A stretch of DNA of 64,000 nucleotides. It comes from Halothiobacillus diazotrophicus (GTDB taxonomy: Bacteria; Pseudomonadota; Gammaproteobacteria; Halothiobacillales; Halothiobacillaceae). The translations under genes were made by a program, and so were the position numbers. This document shows positions 38,758 through 46,873 of the stretch, piece after piece (positions within the stretch are counted from its first letter, which is position 1; each line of letters starts with the position of its first letter). The notes below the pieces were generated by a model. That model did no database searches. It saw only the letters and a program-made list of their open reading frames with translations, and had not been told where the DNA came from. The stretch lies in the NCBI RefSeq assembly GCF_001663815.1, contig NZ_CP016027.1, positions 1,747,001-1,811,000 of the forward strand, written 5' to 3'.

Positions 38758-39938
38758 CGACGCGCCCGATCCGCACCCCCGCCCTGCTCCCCCTGCCGAC
38801 TTCACGGCGCCATTCCCGGATGCTGGCGCTCGCAGGCCTTTCGCTCCTGGCCGGCATGACCCTGTTACCCAACGTCGGATTTTCGGCCGAGTCAGGCCAA
38901 CCTCAGCCGATTGCCATTCCCGAAGCCATGCGGCCCAACATGGACATCACGAGCGAGCCGCTGCATTTCGGCAAGTCGCTGCCGGTGACCCAGGGCATCG
39001 TGCACATCGCCGCTTCGTCCAGCGGACAGAGCCAGGAAATGGCCAGTGCGGCAGTTTCTGCGCCCATCGCCGGAAAGGTGGTCGGCGATCTCCCGCAACT
39101 GGGACAAAGCGTCAAGGCTGGCGAAGCGCTCGTCACCCTCATCAGTCCGCAACTCGCTCAGGATCAGGCCCAGTGGTCAATGGCCAATGCCCAGGCCGCC
39201 GTCGCCCGGCAGAGTCTGAACCGCGATCAAGCTCTCTACAAGAACGGCCTGATCGCGAAAAAACGCCTGGATGCCACACGGGCAGAGGCAGAAACGGCCG
39301 CCGCCGAACTGGCGGGCGCCACGGCACGGCTCCGGCTGGCCGGCGTCACGCATCCGGGACAGAACCTCAAATCCGATGCCGCCAAGCTGGTCGTCACGGC
39401 CCCGATCGGCGGGGTGGTGACCCAGCGCAGCGTCATCCCCGGAACCCGGGTCACCACGGGACAGCCCCTCCTGGAAATCACCGCGACCAATCAGCAATGG
39501 TGGCTGATGCCCGTGCCGCCGGCATTGGCCCCCACCCCGGGCACGCAGGCGTCGCTGAAGATCGATGGCTGTCCGGAAGCGGCCCCCGTCCGTCTGATCG
39601 ACCTGACCGTCGACCCGCACAGCCAGATGATCACCCTGCGCGCCCAGCCCAAAACCGCCTGCCCGGCGCTTCGACCCGGCCAGATCGGCACGGCGACGCT
39701 CTGGATCACCTCGGCGCAGTCATACGCATCCGTGCCGATTACCGCCCTGACCGAGCTGGACGACAGCACCCATGTCTTCGTCCAACGGGGTGATCAATAC
39801 CTGCCCATTCCGGTCTCGCTCCATGGCGAAGGTGATGGTCAGGCGTTCGTGACCGGACCCTTCCAGGCGGAGGACCGTGTGGTGACCCAGGGCATGAGTC
39901 GTCTTAAGGCGCTCGGCGAAGGCATGGGGGCGCAATAA
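38754..39938 (+). CDS. Periplasmic adaptor subunit (HlyD/CusB-like) of HME-RND efflux
   Basis: 394 residues. A signal/anchor (MLALAGLSLLAGMTLLP) is followed by a lipoyl/barrel-sandwich half (SAPIAGKVVGDLPQLGQSVK), a helical hairpin (SMANAQAAVARQSLNRDQAL onward) and the second half (VVTAPIGGVVTQRSVIPGTR), then beta-barrel and membrane-proximal domains. It bridges the RND pump and the outer-membrane channel. No Met-rich CusB-type N-terminus was seen. The ATG overlaps the previous stop, and the next gene starts 1 nt after this stop. Confidence 0.9.
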   Translation: MTTRPIRTPALLPLPTSRRHSRMLALAGLSLLAGMTLLPNVGFSAESGQPQPIAIPEAMRPNMDITSEPLHFGKSLPVTQGIVHIAASSSGQSQEMASAAVSAPIAGKVVGDLPQLGQSVKAGEALVTLISPQLAQDQAQWSMANAQAAVARQSLNRDQALYKNGLIAKKRLDATRAEAETAAAELAGATARLRLAGVTHPGQNLKSDAAKLVVTAPIGGVVTQRSVIPGTRVTTGQPLLEITATNQQWWLMPVPPALAPTPGTQASLKIDGCPEAAPVRLIDLTVDPHSQMITLRAQPKTACPALRPGQIGTATLWITSAQSYASVPITALTELDDSTHVFVQRGDQYLPIPVSLHGEGDGQAFVTGPFQAEDRVVTQGMSRLKALGEGMGAQ

Positions 39939-39939
39939 C

Positions 39940-42900
39940 ATGCTGCAACGACTCATCGCCTTTTCCCTCACCCAACGCCTGATGGTGCTGATCGCCGCGC
40001 TGGTCGTCGGCGCCTTCGGGTGGCGGGCGTTTTCCACGATTCCGATCGACGCCTACCCCGACATCGCACCGATCCAGATCCAGATCATCCTCAAGGCCCC
40101 CGGCATGACGCCCACGGCCGTGGAGCAACGCATCACGGCGCCGCTGGAAAATGCCCTGCTGGGGATCCCCAAGCAGACGATGATGCGCTCGACGGTGAAG
40201 TACGGCATTTCGATCACCACCATCGACTTCGCCGAAGGCACCGACATCTACTGGGCACGCCAGCAGGTGAACGAGGTGCTGTCCGGCGCCCGCGGCGACT
40301 TCCCGCCGGGGGTGACCGGCGGCATCGCGCCCATCACCACGCCCCTGGGCGAAGTATTCATGTTCTCCCTGGAAAGCCCCTCGCTGTCGCTCATGCAGCG
40401 GCGCCACATCCTCGACTGGGTGATCCGCCCCGCCCTGCGTGGCGTGAAGGGCGTGGCAGACGTCAACTCCCTCGGCGGCTTCGTACGCAGTTTCGAGGTG
40501 ATTCCCAACCCGACGGCCCTGGCCGCGCACCACCTCACCACCGAAGACCTCCGGCGCGTCATTCAGGAAAACAACCGCAACGACGGTGCCGGTCGACTGG
40601 ACGTCGGCGACGAGGCCTGGCTCGTCCGTTCGGAAGGCCAGATCAAGACCATCAAGGATCTGGCCGACATGGTCATCGCCATGCAGGGCAACCAGCCGAT
40701 CCGGCTACGCGACGTCGCCCAGGTGAAAATCGGTGCCATCACCCGGTTGGGCGCAGTGACGCGCAACGGCAAGGGCGAATCGGTCGAAGGGGTGGTCATG
40801 GCCCTGCGCGGCGCCAATGCCCGCATGGTCGTCGACGGCGTCGAACAACGACTGGCCGAAATCAAGCACAACCTGCCCCCTGATCTCAAGATCAACGTAT
40901 TCTATAACCGGGCCGATCTCGTTTCCGACGCCGTACACACCGTGAGCAAGGCCCTCGTCGAGGCGGTGGTGCTGGTGCTGATCCTCCTCGTGCTGTTCCT
41001 GGGCAACATCCGGGCAGCGGTCACCGTCGCCATCACCCTGCCCATGGCCGCGCTCGTCACCTTCATCCTGATGAAACAGTTCGGCATGAGCGCGAACCTG
41101 ATGAGCCTCGGCGGCCTGGCCATCGCCATCGGGATGCTGGTCGACGCCGCCGTGGTCGTCGTGGAGAACACGGTCGAGCACCTCGCGCACGCCCACAAGC
41201 ATCCCAACCGGCCCCGCCTGCATCTGATCTACCGGGCGGTCAGCGAAGTGTCCGTGCCCGTGTTGTCCGGCATCGTGATCATCATGCTGGTGTTCCTGCC
41301 GCTGCTGTCCCTGCAGGGCCTGGGCGGCAAGCTGTTCTCGCCGGTCGCGCTGACGATCATCTTCGCCCTCGGGGCCTCGCTGATCCTGTCTCTGACCCTG
41401 ATTCCGGTCATCGCCTCCCTGATCCTCGGCAAGGTGGGCGATCACGAACCCTGGCTGATGCGCCAGTTGCGGCACCTGTATGTTCCCGTGCTCGATTTCG
41501 CCCTGCGCCGCCCGTTGCCGATCGTGCTCGGCGCCCTGGCCCTGCTGGTCGTCGCAGGCGGCTTCTATACGCAAATCGGCAAGACCTTCATGCCGCAGCT
41601 CAACGAGGGCACCATCGTCATGCAGGTCGAGAACCTACCCTCCACGACCCTGAACGGCACGATTAAGCTCAATACGGCGATCCAGAAGGCCCTGATGACC
41701 CACGTACCCGAGATCAAGCAGATTCTCGGCCGCTCCGGTTCCGACGAACTGGGCCTCGACCCCATGGGTCTGAACGATACGGACACCTTCATCATCATGA
41801 AGCCCAAGTCCGAATGGACCGTGCCGAACAAGGCGGCGCTGATGGCGAAGATCCGCCATGTCCTGACCACCGTGCCCGGCTTCAACCACAATTTCACCCA
41901 GCCCATCGAAATGCGGGTCTCCGACATGCTCTCCGGCACGCGCGGCGACGTCGCCATCAAGGTCTTTGGCGACGATCTCAGCACCCTCAACCGCCTGAGC
42001 AACGAGATCAAGGCGGTGGTCAAGAAAGTCCCAGGCGCCGAAGGCGTGGCCACCACCGAAAACGAGGGCCTGCTCTACCTGAAGATCAACGTGAACCAGA
42101 ATGCCGTCGCCCGCAGCGGCCTCTCCGTCGATCAACTCGAAAACATCCTGCGGGCGCAGATCGACGGCCAACTGGCGGGTATCGTCCAGGAAGGCGCGGC
42201 ACGCACGCCGATCCTCATTCGGGCCGATGCCCTCACCAACGCCCCGCAGAAACTGGCCGAACTGCCCATCGCCCTGCCCAACGGCAGCATTCAACCGCTC
42301 GGCAACCTCGCCACGGTGGAACGCACCACCGGCCCGGTCTTCGTCAATCGGGAAATGGGTTCGCGCTATGCCGTAGTACGCTCCGACGTCCGCGGCCGGG
42401 CCCTCACCGACTTCGTGGACGACGCCAAGGCGCAGGTTGCGGCCAAGGTCAAGCTGCCAGTCGGCTATCGCATCGAATGGGCGGGCCAGTTCCAGAACCA
42501 GCAACGCACCGCCGCGCGCCTGGCCGTCGTCGTGCCGATGGCGCTCGCCCTGATCTTCGTGCTGCTGTTCACCACGTTCAATTCGCTGCGTCAGGCGCTG
42601 CTGGTATTCGCCAACATTCCCTTCGCCCTGATCGGCGGGGTGTTCGCCCTCTACCTGAGCCACGAATACCTCTCCGTGCCGGCCTCGGTGGGCTTCATCG
42701 CCCTGCTGGGGATCGCGGTGCTCAACGGACTCGTGATGGTGACCTACTTCAACCAGCTGGCAGCCCGGGGCATGCCCATGGTCGAGGTCGTGCGACAAGG
42801 CGCCATTCGCCGGTTACGGCCGGTACTGATGACCGCGAGCATCGCCGCACTGGGACTCGTGCCCCTGCTGTTCGCCACCGGTCCCGGCTCGGAAATCCAG

Positions 42901-43041
42901 AAACCGCTGGCGATCGTGGTCATCGGCGGGCTGGTTTCCTCCACCCTGCTGACCCTGATCCTGTTGCCCATCATGTTCCGCCGCTTCGGGCGTGAACGCA
43001 GCCCCGATCCCCTGCCCACCGCCACGGAGCCCGCCGCATGA
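39940..43041 (+). CDS. HME-RND heavy-metal efflux pump, CusA/CzcA family
   Basis: 1033 residues, 12 TM helices and two large periplasmic loops. The TM4 signature GGLAIAIGMLVDAAVVVVEN has the AIG-VDAA form seen in CusA-like (monovalent Cu/Ag) pumps rather than the DFG-VDGA form of CzcA-like divalent pumps. It exports metal ions from periplasm or cytoplasm through the adaptor and channel encoded upstream, driven by protons. Start 39940 follows the adaptor stop by 1 nt; the stop overlaps the DUF3240 start. Substrate assignment to Cu/Ag is inferred from the TM4 motif only; methionine triads were not mapped. Confidence 0.92.
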   Translation: MLQRLIAFSLTQRLMVLIAALVVGAFGWRAFSTIPIDAYPDIAPIQIQIILKAPGMTPTAVEQRITAPLENALLGIPKQTMMRSTVKYGISITTIDFAEGTDIYWARQQVNEVLSGARGDFPPGVTGGIAPITTPLGEVFMFSLESPSLSLMQRRHILDWVIRPALRGVKGVADVNSLGGFVRSFEVIPNPTALAAHHLTTEDLRRVIQENNRNDGAGRLDVGDEAWLVRSEGQIKTIKDLADMVIAMQGNQPIRLRDVAQVKIGAITRLGAVTRNGKGESVEGVVMALRGANARMVVDGVEQRLAEIKHNLPPDLKINVFYNRADLVSDAVHTVSKALVEAVVLVLILLVLFLGNIRAAVTVAITLPMAALVTFILMKQFGMSANLMSLGGLAIAIGMLVDAAVVVVENTVEHLAHAHKHPNRPRLHLIYRAVSEVSVPVLSGIVIIMLVFLPLLSLQGLGGKLFSPVALTIIFALGASLILSLTLIPVIASLILGKVGDHEPWLMRQLRHLYVPVLDFALRRPLPIVLGALALLVVAGGFYTQIGKTFMPQLNEGTIVMQVENLPSTTLNGTIKLNTAIQKALMTHVPEIKQILGRSGSDELGLDPMGLNDTDTFIIMKPKSEWTVPNKAALMAKIRHVLTTVPGFNHNFTQPIEMRVSDMLSGTRGDVAIKVFGDDLSTLNRLSNEIKAVVKKVPGAEGVATTENEGLLYLKINVNQNAVARSGLSVDQLENILRAQIDGQLAGIVQEGAARTPILIRADALTNAPQKLAELPIALPNGSIQPLGNLATVERTTGPVFVNREMGSRYAVVRSDVRGRALTDFVDDAKAQVAAKVKLPVGYRIEWAGQFQNQQRTAARLAVVVPMALALIFVLLFTTFNSLRQALLVFANIPFALIGGVFALYLSHEYLSVPASVGFIALLGIAVLNGLVMVTYFNQLAARGMPMVEVVRQGAIRRLRPVLMTASIAALGLVPLLFATGPGSEIQKPLAIVVIGGLVSSTLLTLILLPIMFRRFGRERSPDPLPTATEPAA

Positions 43042-43340
43042 CCCCGAACGCCGTCCGACTCGACCTGATCTCACCGCGCGAGCTCGAAGCCGACCTCACC
43101 GACTGGCTGACGGAGCACCAGCCCGAAGCGCCGCTGCTGGTCACCCACGTCAACGGCCACAACGACGCCAGCCGCCCCATGACCATCGCCGAACAGGTGG
43201 CCGGCACCTTGCCGCTGATCCGGCTATCCCTGACCACAAACGAGGAAACCGCCCGCCGGCTGCTCGCCAGCCTCGCCACCGACTACGCCGGCAGCGGGGT
43301 GCGCTGGTCGATGTGGCCGGTGGAAACGGGGCGGGTCTAA
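43038..43340 (+). CDS. DUF3240 family protein (PII-like small protein)
   Basis: 100 residues with the DUF3240 pattern: APLLVTHVNGHNDASRPMTIAEQVAG in the middle (in two parts) and a C-terminal RWSMWPVETGRV. Such proteins are commonly encoded at the end of HME-RND operons and are predicted to have a PII/CutA-like ferredoxin fold; a regulatory or metal-sensing role is suspected but not established. The ATG overlaps the pump stop by 4 bp. It is the last gene before the CDI island; CdiA-derived sequence on the other strand begins within about 50 bp. Confidence 0.78.
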   Translation: MTPNAVRLDLISPRELEADLTDWLTEHQPEAPLLVTHVNGHNDASRPMTIAEQVAGTLPLIRLSLTTNEETARRLLASLATDYAGSGVRWSMWPVETGRV

Positions 43341-43385
43341 TTGAACGGCTTTGTCTGAGGACAGATAACTGGCAGATTCGCTGCT

Positions 43386-43605
43386 TACGGCTGAGACCGG
43401 ATTGCTTTTCCGACAGGGTGCGATATTTCGCCAGGGTTTCTTGCTTGCAGGCCTGTGTTTTACAACTTTCCAGCTCTGCGCCCAATTCAGCAATTTGGGT
43501 ATGGAACAGAAAGTTGTTCTGCGCCGCATTCGCCGCCGTGCCGCTGGCGATCGCCACGCCCTGGGCGTTCTGGCCCGTCAGGGCGGCGGCGATGCCGCCC
43601 ATCAT
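43386..43605 (-). pseudogene. Orphan CdiA C-terminal fragment (CT4)
   Basis: The minus strand encodes SMMGGIAAALTGQNAQG..AANAAQNNF, nearly identical to the pretoxin junction of the full cdiA (AAQNN at about residue 3507), then a different continuation (LFHTQIAELGAELESCKTQ to LSEKQSGLSRKQ). Homology stops at about 43386, about 45 bp from the DUF3240 stop, so the toxin proper is missing. The last 12 residues recur at the start of the papain-like fragment CT3 (46.83 kb), suggesting the two are parts of one former cassette. No start codon context is evident. Confidence 0.7.
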
Positions 43606-43636
43606 GCTAGGTAATTTCGCTCTGACCCCAATTATT
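43591..43636. repeat. Cassette-junction repeat, copy 1
   Basis: About 46 bp shared with 45611-45656 (one mismatch). It comprises the CdiA-derived GATGCCGCCCATCATG joined to GGTAATTTCGCTCTGACCCC and AATTATT. Read on the minus strand the non-CdiA part is AATTGGGGTCAGAGCGAAAT, resembling sequences found at REP-type element borders. It sits between the DsbD-like gene and CT4. Confidence 0.75.
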
Positions 43637-43660
43637 CATCGTCGACCCGATTGATCGCGC

Positions 43661-44509
43661 TCACCCACAATTAACCGGTATATTCACCACAGAACCAGGG
43701 AAAAGCACCCGATTCGAATAAAGGTATTTTTGATAACGCAAGATTATATTGCTTTTCCCCTTGCAGCCTGCATGGCGCAAATCTTTCATATCAAAACGAA
43801 TTTCGGCAATCCCCTTGCAAAACCGAGCATCACCAAAGTAAGGGTCGCCATGGACCATCAAGGCACATGTCCCACTCACACTGATCTTTTCAATGTTTAT
43901 CGCACCCAGCTTCAATGAAATACTGTCGTAGGGAACATACAACCCATTAGGGATATCGAACCTAATCAATAGCGCGTCTGAATCTTGCGATGCCTCAACA
44001 CCCACCACTGAAGAAAAATGAGTGGGCCCCTCTGTTTCGCAACCATCCTTAACCGTACTGTCGGAATAATGTTTCAACCACTCAGAAAATTGCTCAGCAC
44101 TCCCCCACACATCCCCACACGCGCGCCCGCCTTGTACAACCTTTAGATCATTATTCAACACCACCACAGCCGGAATACTGTTTACTCCATAAGAATGCTG
44201 CAGGCGCAGCTGATCCTTTCGGTGTTGACTCATATCAAACACAAAAAAAGAGTAACCCTGGAATTTCTTTGCATCAATATCAGATATTTTCTTCTCTAAA
44301 AGCAGTGAGTTAATTGCCCAATCGGCTTTAAAAAAAACAACGAAATGACTACGCCCTGATTTTTTCTCGGTAGAGATTTCCTGCATGAGCGAAGATGGGT
44401 CGGAAAATACCCGCCACCCCGCGGGCTCAGCAAGGACTGGATTCACGAAAAACAACAGAACAGCCATTAGCATGGATCTCTTGAGGAAAACGCCCATTGG
44501 AAATTTCAT
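43661..44509 (-). CDS. Periplasmic thioredoxin-like plus DsbD-alpha-like protein lacking cysteines
   Basis: 282 residues. A signal peptide (MLMAVLLFFVNPVLA) is followed by a thioredoxin-like domain similar to DsbD-gamma, where the active-site CxxC region reads FFKADWAINSLLLEKK (W-A-I-N-S in place of WCxxC). A second domain resembles DsbD-alpha (RFDIPNGLYVPYDSISLKLG, PYFGDARFCKG), but the segment that carries the cysteine pair in DsbD (YQ-x-C-x5-C) reads YQKYLYSNRVLF, without Cys. It lacks the DsbD membrane domain and has the domains in reverse order. Codon use is AT-richer than in core genes. It sits in the position of an immunity gene in the CDI orphan array. Function unknown; start could also be 44497. 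Confidence 0.7.
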   Translation of the reverse strand: MKFPMGVFLKRSMLMAVLLFFVNPVLAEPAGWRVFSDPSSLMQEISTEKKSGRSHFVVFFKADWAINSLLLEKKISDIDAKKFQGYSFFVFDMSQHRKDQLRLQHSYGVNSIPAVVVLNNDLKVVQGGRACGDVWGSAEQFSEWLKHYSDSTVKDGCETEGPTHFSSVVGVEASQDSDALLIRFDIPNGLYVPYDSISLKLGAINIEKISVSGTCALMVHGDPYFGDARFCKGIAEIRFDMKDLRHAGCKGKSNIILRYQKYLYSNRVLFPGSVVNIPVNCG

Positions 44510-44768
44510 AAAGTAGCAACCTATACTGTAGATCAATTGGCTTATCACACATGTGCTCGAAAATTGCAACAAATATGGATCACATTTTTTCTTTTCATCG
44601 GGAACATTGGCAATGAGCCGAAGCGCTGAATCGCCATGACGAATTTTTTGAACCCAATCACCACCGCACCCATCTGGATCATTCGGACGAACTTGACTAT
44701 ACCGAGTGAAATTGTGCCCGGCGCCATATCACCGCGAAAATCCCCAGTAGACTTTGAGAGCAATAGGT

Positions 44769-45518
44769 CTAAGGAGTAGATTGGCCGCAAAGATAATCTG
44801 GTCGCTTGGGGTGGCTTGCAAGAAGCTTAGTAAAAATCATGTCCGCCTGAGCCCCTTCTTCACGACTGAGCATAGGTTGAATCCGTGAAATGAGTTGTTC
44901 GGCTAGAAAACTCAAATTTGGGGATCCCTGACGTTTCGCCAACCTCGCCCAAGCGAGCGCTTCTGCCATGTTTTTGGGCGTCTGGCTGTCGCCTGTTAGA
45001 TAATGAACAGCAAGGAAGATTCGTGACATTTCATCACCACCATTGGCGGCCATGGTTAGCCAAGTTCTTGCTTCAAGAGGCATATCAGGCATAAGGATTT
45101 CACCAAGTATCCCTGCTGAACCTATGCAGCCTTCCATAGCCGATTCACGCAATAACTTAATTGACTCTTTGGGGTTGGCTTCGGCCAGCACGGCACCTAA
45201 AAGAAATTTTGCGACCGGATCACCTGCGGCGGCAATAGGTTCGAGATCCCGGATGAACGGACCAAAGTCATTGTCGCCAGCCTGAAGACGGGTTATATGG
45301 TGTTTTAATGCCTCAAGACAGGCAGGAGTCGGATTCGGGTGAGTTGTTCCCAACACTTCTGCCCCGATACAAGTTGTGGACACCATCACGAATAACACAC
45401 TAAACACCAGAGCGACAATCTGTCGAACATAGTATTCCCAACGTAATCCAAACAAGCCCATAAAACCGGAATGCTCAATATGTTCAAGAAGTTTCCCCAT
45501 CATTGGGATAGATCTCAT
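44769..45518 (-). CDS. Sel1-like repeat protein with N-terminal membrane segment
   Basis: 249 residues. A hydrophobic segment (QIVALVFSVLFVMVSTTCIG, about 34-53) is followed by at least three Sel1/TPR-like helical repeats (AAAGDPVAKFLLGAVLAEA, AMEGCIGSAGILGEILM, AANGGDEMSRIFLAVHYLTG). The repeats probably face the periplasm and bind protein. ATG 45518 has AGGAG 5 nt upstream. It begins about 45 bp after a CdiA remnant (45565-45624), where the immunity gene of a lost CT would stand. Sel1-repeat proteins occur in several interbacterial toxin loci, so immunity is a reasonable guess but not proven. Confidence 0.75.
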   Translation of the reverse strand: MRSIPMMGKLLEHIEHSGFMGLFGLRWEYYVRQIVALVFSVLFVMVSTTCIGAEVLGTTHPNPTPACLEALKHHITRLQAGDNDFGPFIRDLEPIAAAGDPVAKFLLGAVLAEANPKESIKLLRESAMEGCIGSAGILGEILMPDMPLEARTWLTMAANGGDEMSRIFLAVHYLTGDSQTPKNMAEALAWARLAKRQGSPNLSFLAEQLISRIQPMLSREEGAQADMIFTKLLASHPKRPDYLCGQSTP

Positions 45519-45564
45519 CTGCACTCCTTGCCTCTATCAATAAACAAGCCATAGGTAAGCCGCT

Positions 45565-45624
45565 GGCTACCGCCACGCCCTGGGGCGTTCTGGCCCATCG
45601 GGGCGGCGGCGATGCCGCCCATCA
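45565..45624 (-). pseudogene. CdiA pretoxin remnant
   Basis: The minus strand reads MMGGIAAAPMGQNAP followed by a frameshift (an extra G in the CCTGGGGCG run compared with cdiA). It is a decayed copy of the segment just before the AAQNN junction of cdiA. The toxin part is lost and the Sel1 gene follows. Confidence 0.7.
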
Positions 45625-45656
45625 TGCTAGGTAATTTCGCTCTGCCCCCAATTATT
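45611..45656. repeat. Cassette-junction repeat, copy 2
   Basis: Copy of 43591-43636 with one difference (CTGCCCCC against CTGACCCC). In both places it lies between an upstream gene and a CdiA-derived pretoxin fragment on the minus strand. Confidence 0.75.
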
Positions 45657-45713
45657 ACACCGCCGCACCAACGCCGTGGCCAACTGGCGCAGCTAGGATC
45701 AATGACTCCGACC

Positions 45714-46127
45714 CTATTGATCATAATTTTTCATCAAATATTCCGACATAAATTTTGCCAACATAGGCAAATCATTATTTGCACGCACACCAAATTCAGG
45801 ATCCATTTCCCCCAAATAAGCCACGATCTCAGAATCACTCAAATATAAACCAGAATCTTCTAACTCCTTAACTCGCGCAGGCAGCAAAACCCAATTCTTT
45901 CCACTGAACCACACAACCCAATCTACTTTACCCTGAAAGGCCCTCACCGCAGTTGCAACCTTTTCTTCGGCTTCCGTTATATCTTCACGCTTCATCGAAT
46001 GCACAGCATATCGCCAAGCCATGACAGGTGGGTAGTTATAATCTCGGGTCGATTTCGACACTGCGACTCTAAACCATTCAAGAACAAAAAAACGCTCAAG
46101 AACGTCAATAACTTCGCGCCCCGTCAT
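45714..46127 (-). CDS. Candidate immunity protein of the papain-like CT (CdiI-3)
   Basis: 137 residues, soluble, acidic and aromatic-rich (WRYAVHSMKREDITEAEEK, VDWVVWFSGKNWVLLPARVK). No family was recognised. The ATG overlaps the stop of the CT3 toxin fragment by 4 bp (ATGA), the same arrangement as the main cdiA/cdiI pair, which is the basis for calling it immunity. The coding sequence is AT-richer than core genes. The stop is followed by the junction repeat at 45611-45656. Confidence 0.75.
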   Translation of the reverse strand: MTGREVIDVLERFFVLEWFRVAVSKSTRDYNYPPVMAWRYAVHSMKREDITEAEEKVATAVRAFQGKVDWVVWFSGKNWVLLPARVKELEDSGLYLSDSEIVAYLGEMDPEFGVRANNDLPMLAKFMSEYLMKNYDQ

Positions 46128-46873
46128 TTTATTTTCGCCCCCGGGTTTAACCCTCTGATCATTTGCTCCCAATCTCCTTTTGGCACAGGAGAGCCACTCA
46201 AGCGCGGATCATAGACATAGCGACCATCGGTAAATACTTCGTGATATTTGAATGGTCCATCTACGCGACCATGCTCAAGAAGATTAATATCACCGCCGCC
46301 TTTACCAGTCACTCTCAAAATTTTTCCATTCCCACCAGCCGCATTAAACAATTTTTCTGCAATCTCCGAACAATCAGTTCCAGCACAGAGCTTCATGCTG
46401 TTCATTTGATCGACTAACGAGGCACTTGGAGGGTAGGCGGAATTAGCGGCCCTAAACGGTTTATCTATTCCGGGTATTCCCTTCCCAACAACCGTCGCAC
46501 CCTTATCGACCTGCTTGAGTGTCTCTTCGCCCTTGGCCATCGCCGTGGCGGCGGCCTTGCGCTCTATGCCGACAGGTGTCCCGTCGAGTATAGCGTTGAT
46601 AATGGGCATGGCGATCTGATGGGTAAAGACATCACGGCTCGTCGGCTCCACCAGAACTTGTAACGCTTTGAGATTCATTGCGGTCATGTCTTGCATGCCG
46701 CTTGAGGTCAGCTTGGTGTATTCCGCCCAGGCCGCCACTTTCTGGTCACAGCCCGCGTAGCTACAGTCGGCGGTCGCCTGTCTTGCCCATTCATCTACCT
46801 GGGCATAATACGCATCCAGCTGCTTGCGGCTGAGACCGGATTGCTTCTCCGACAGCGTGTGATCCCAGCTCCA
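46124..46873 (-). pseudogene. Orphan CdiA-CT with papain-like toxin domain (CT3)
   Basis: An open frame without its own start, beginning right after the stop of immunity gene 2: LSEKQSGLSRKQLDAYYAQ, a helical region, then a C-terminal toxin-like domain with a Cys (KLCAGTDCSEIAEKLFNAAG), a His (PFKYHEVFTDGRYVYDP) and a following Asp. This C-H-D spacing and the YHEV..G.YVYDP pattern suggest a papain-fold toxin (Tox-PL type, protease or deamidase). Translation could start at GTG 46738 but export would require fusion to a CdiA. It is thus a silent donor cassette or remnant. The domain call is from motif reading only. Confidence 0.65.

Noticed and set aside
44545-44790. 81-codon minus-strand frame between the Sel1 and DsbD-like genes
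   Set aside because: Starts at TTG inside the Sel1 gene end, no clear ribosome site, unusual composition; could be a small gene but evidence is insufficient.
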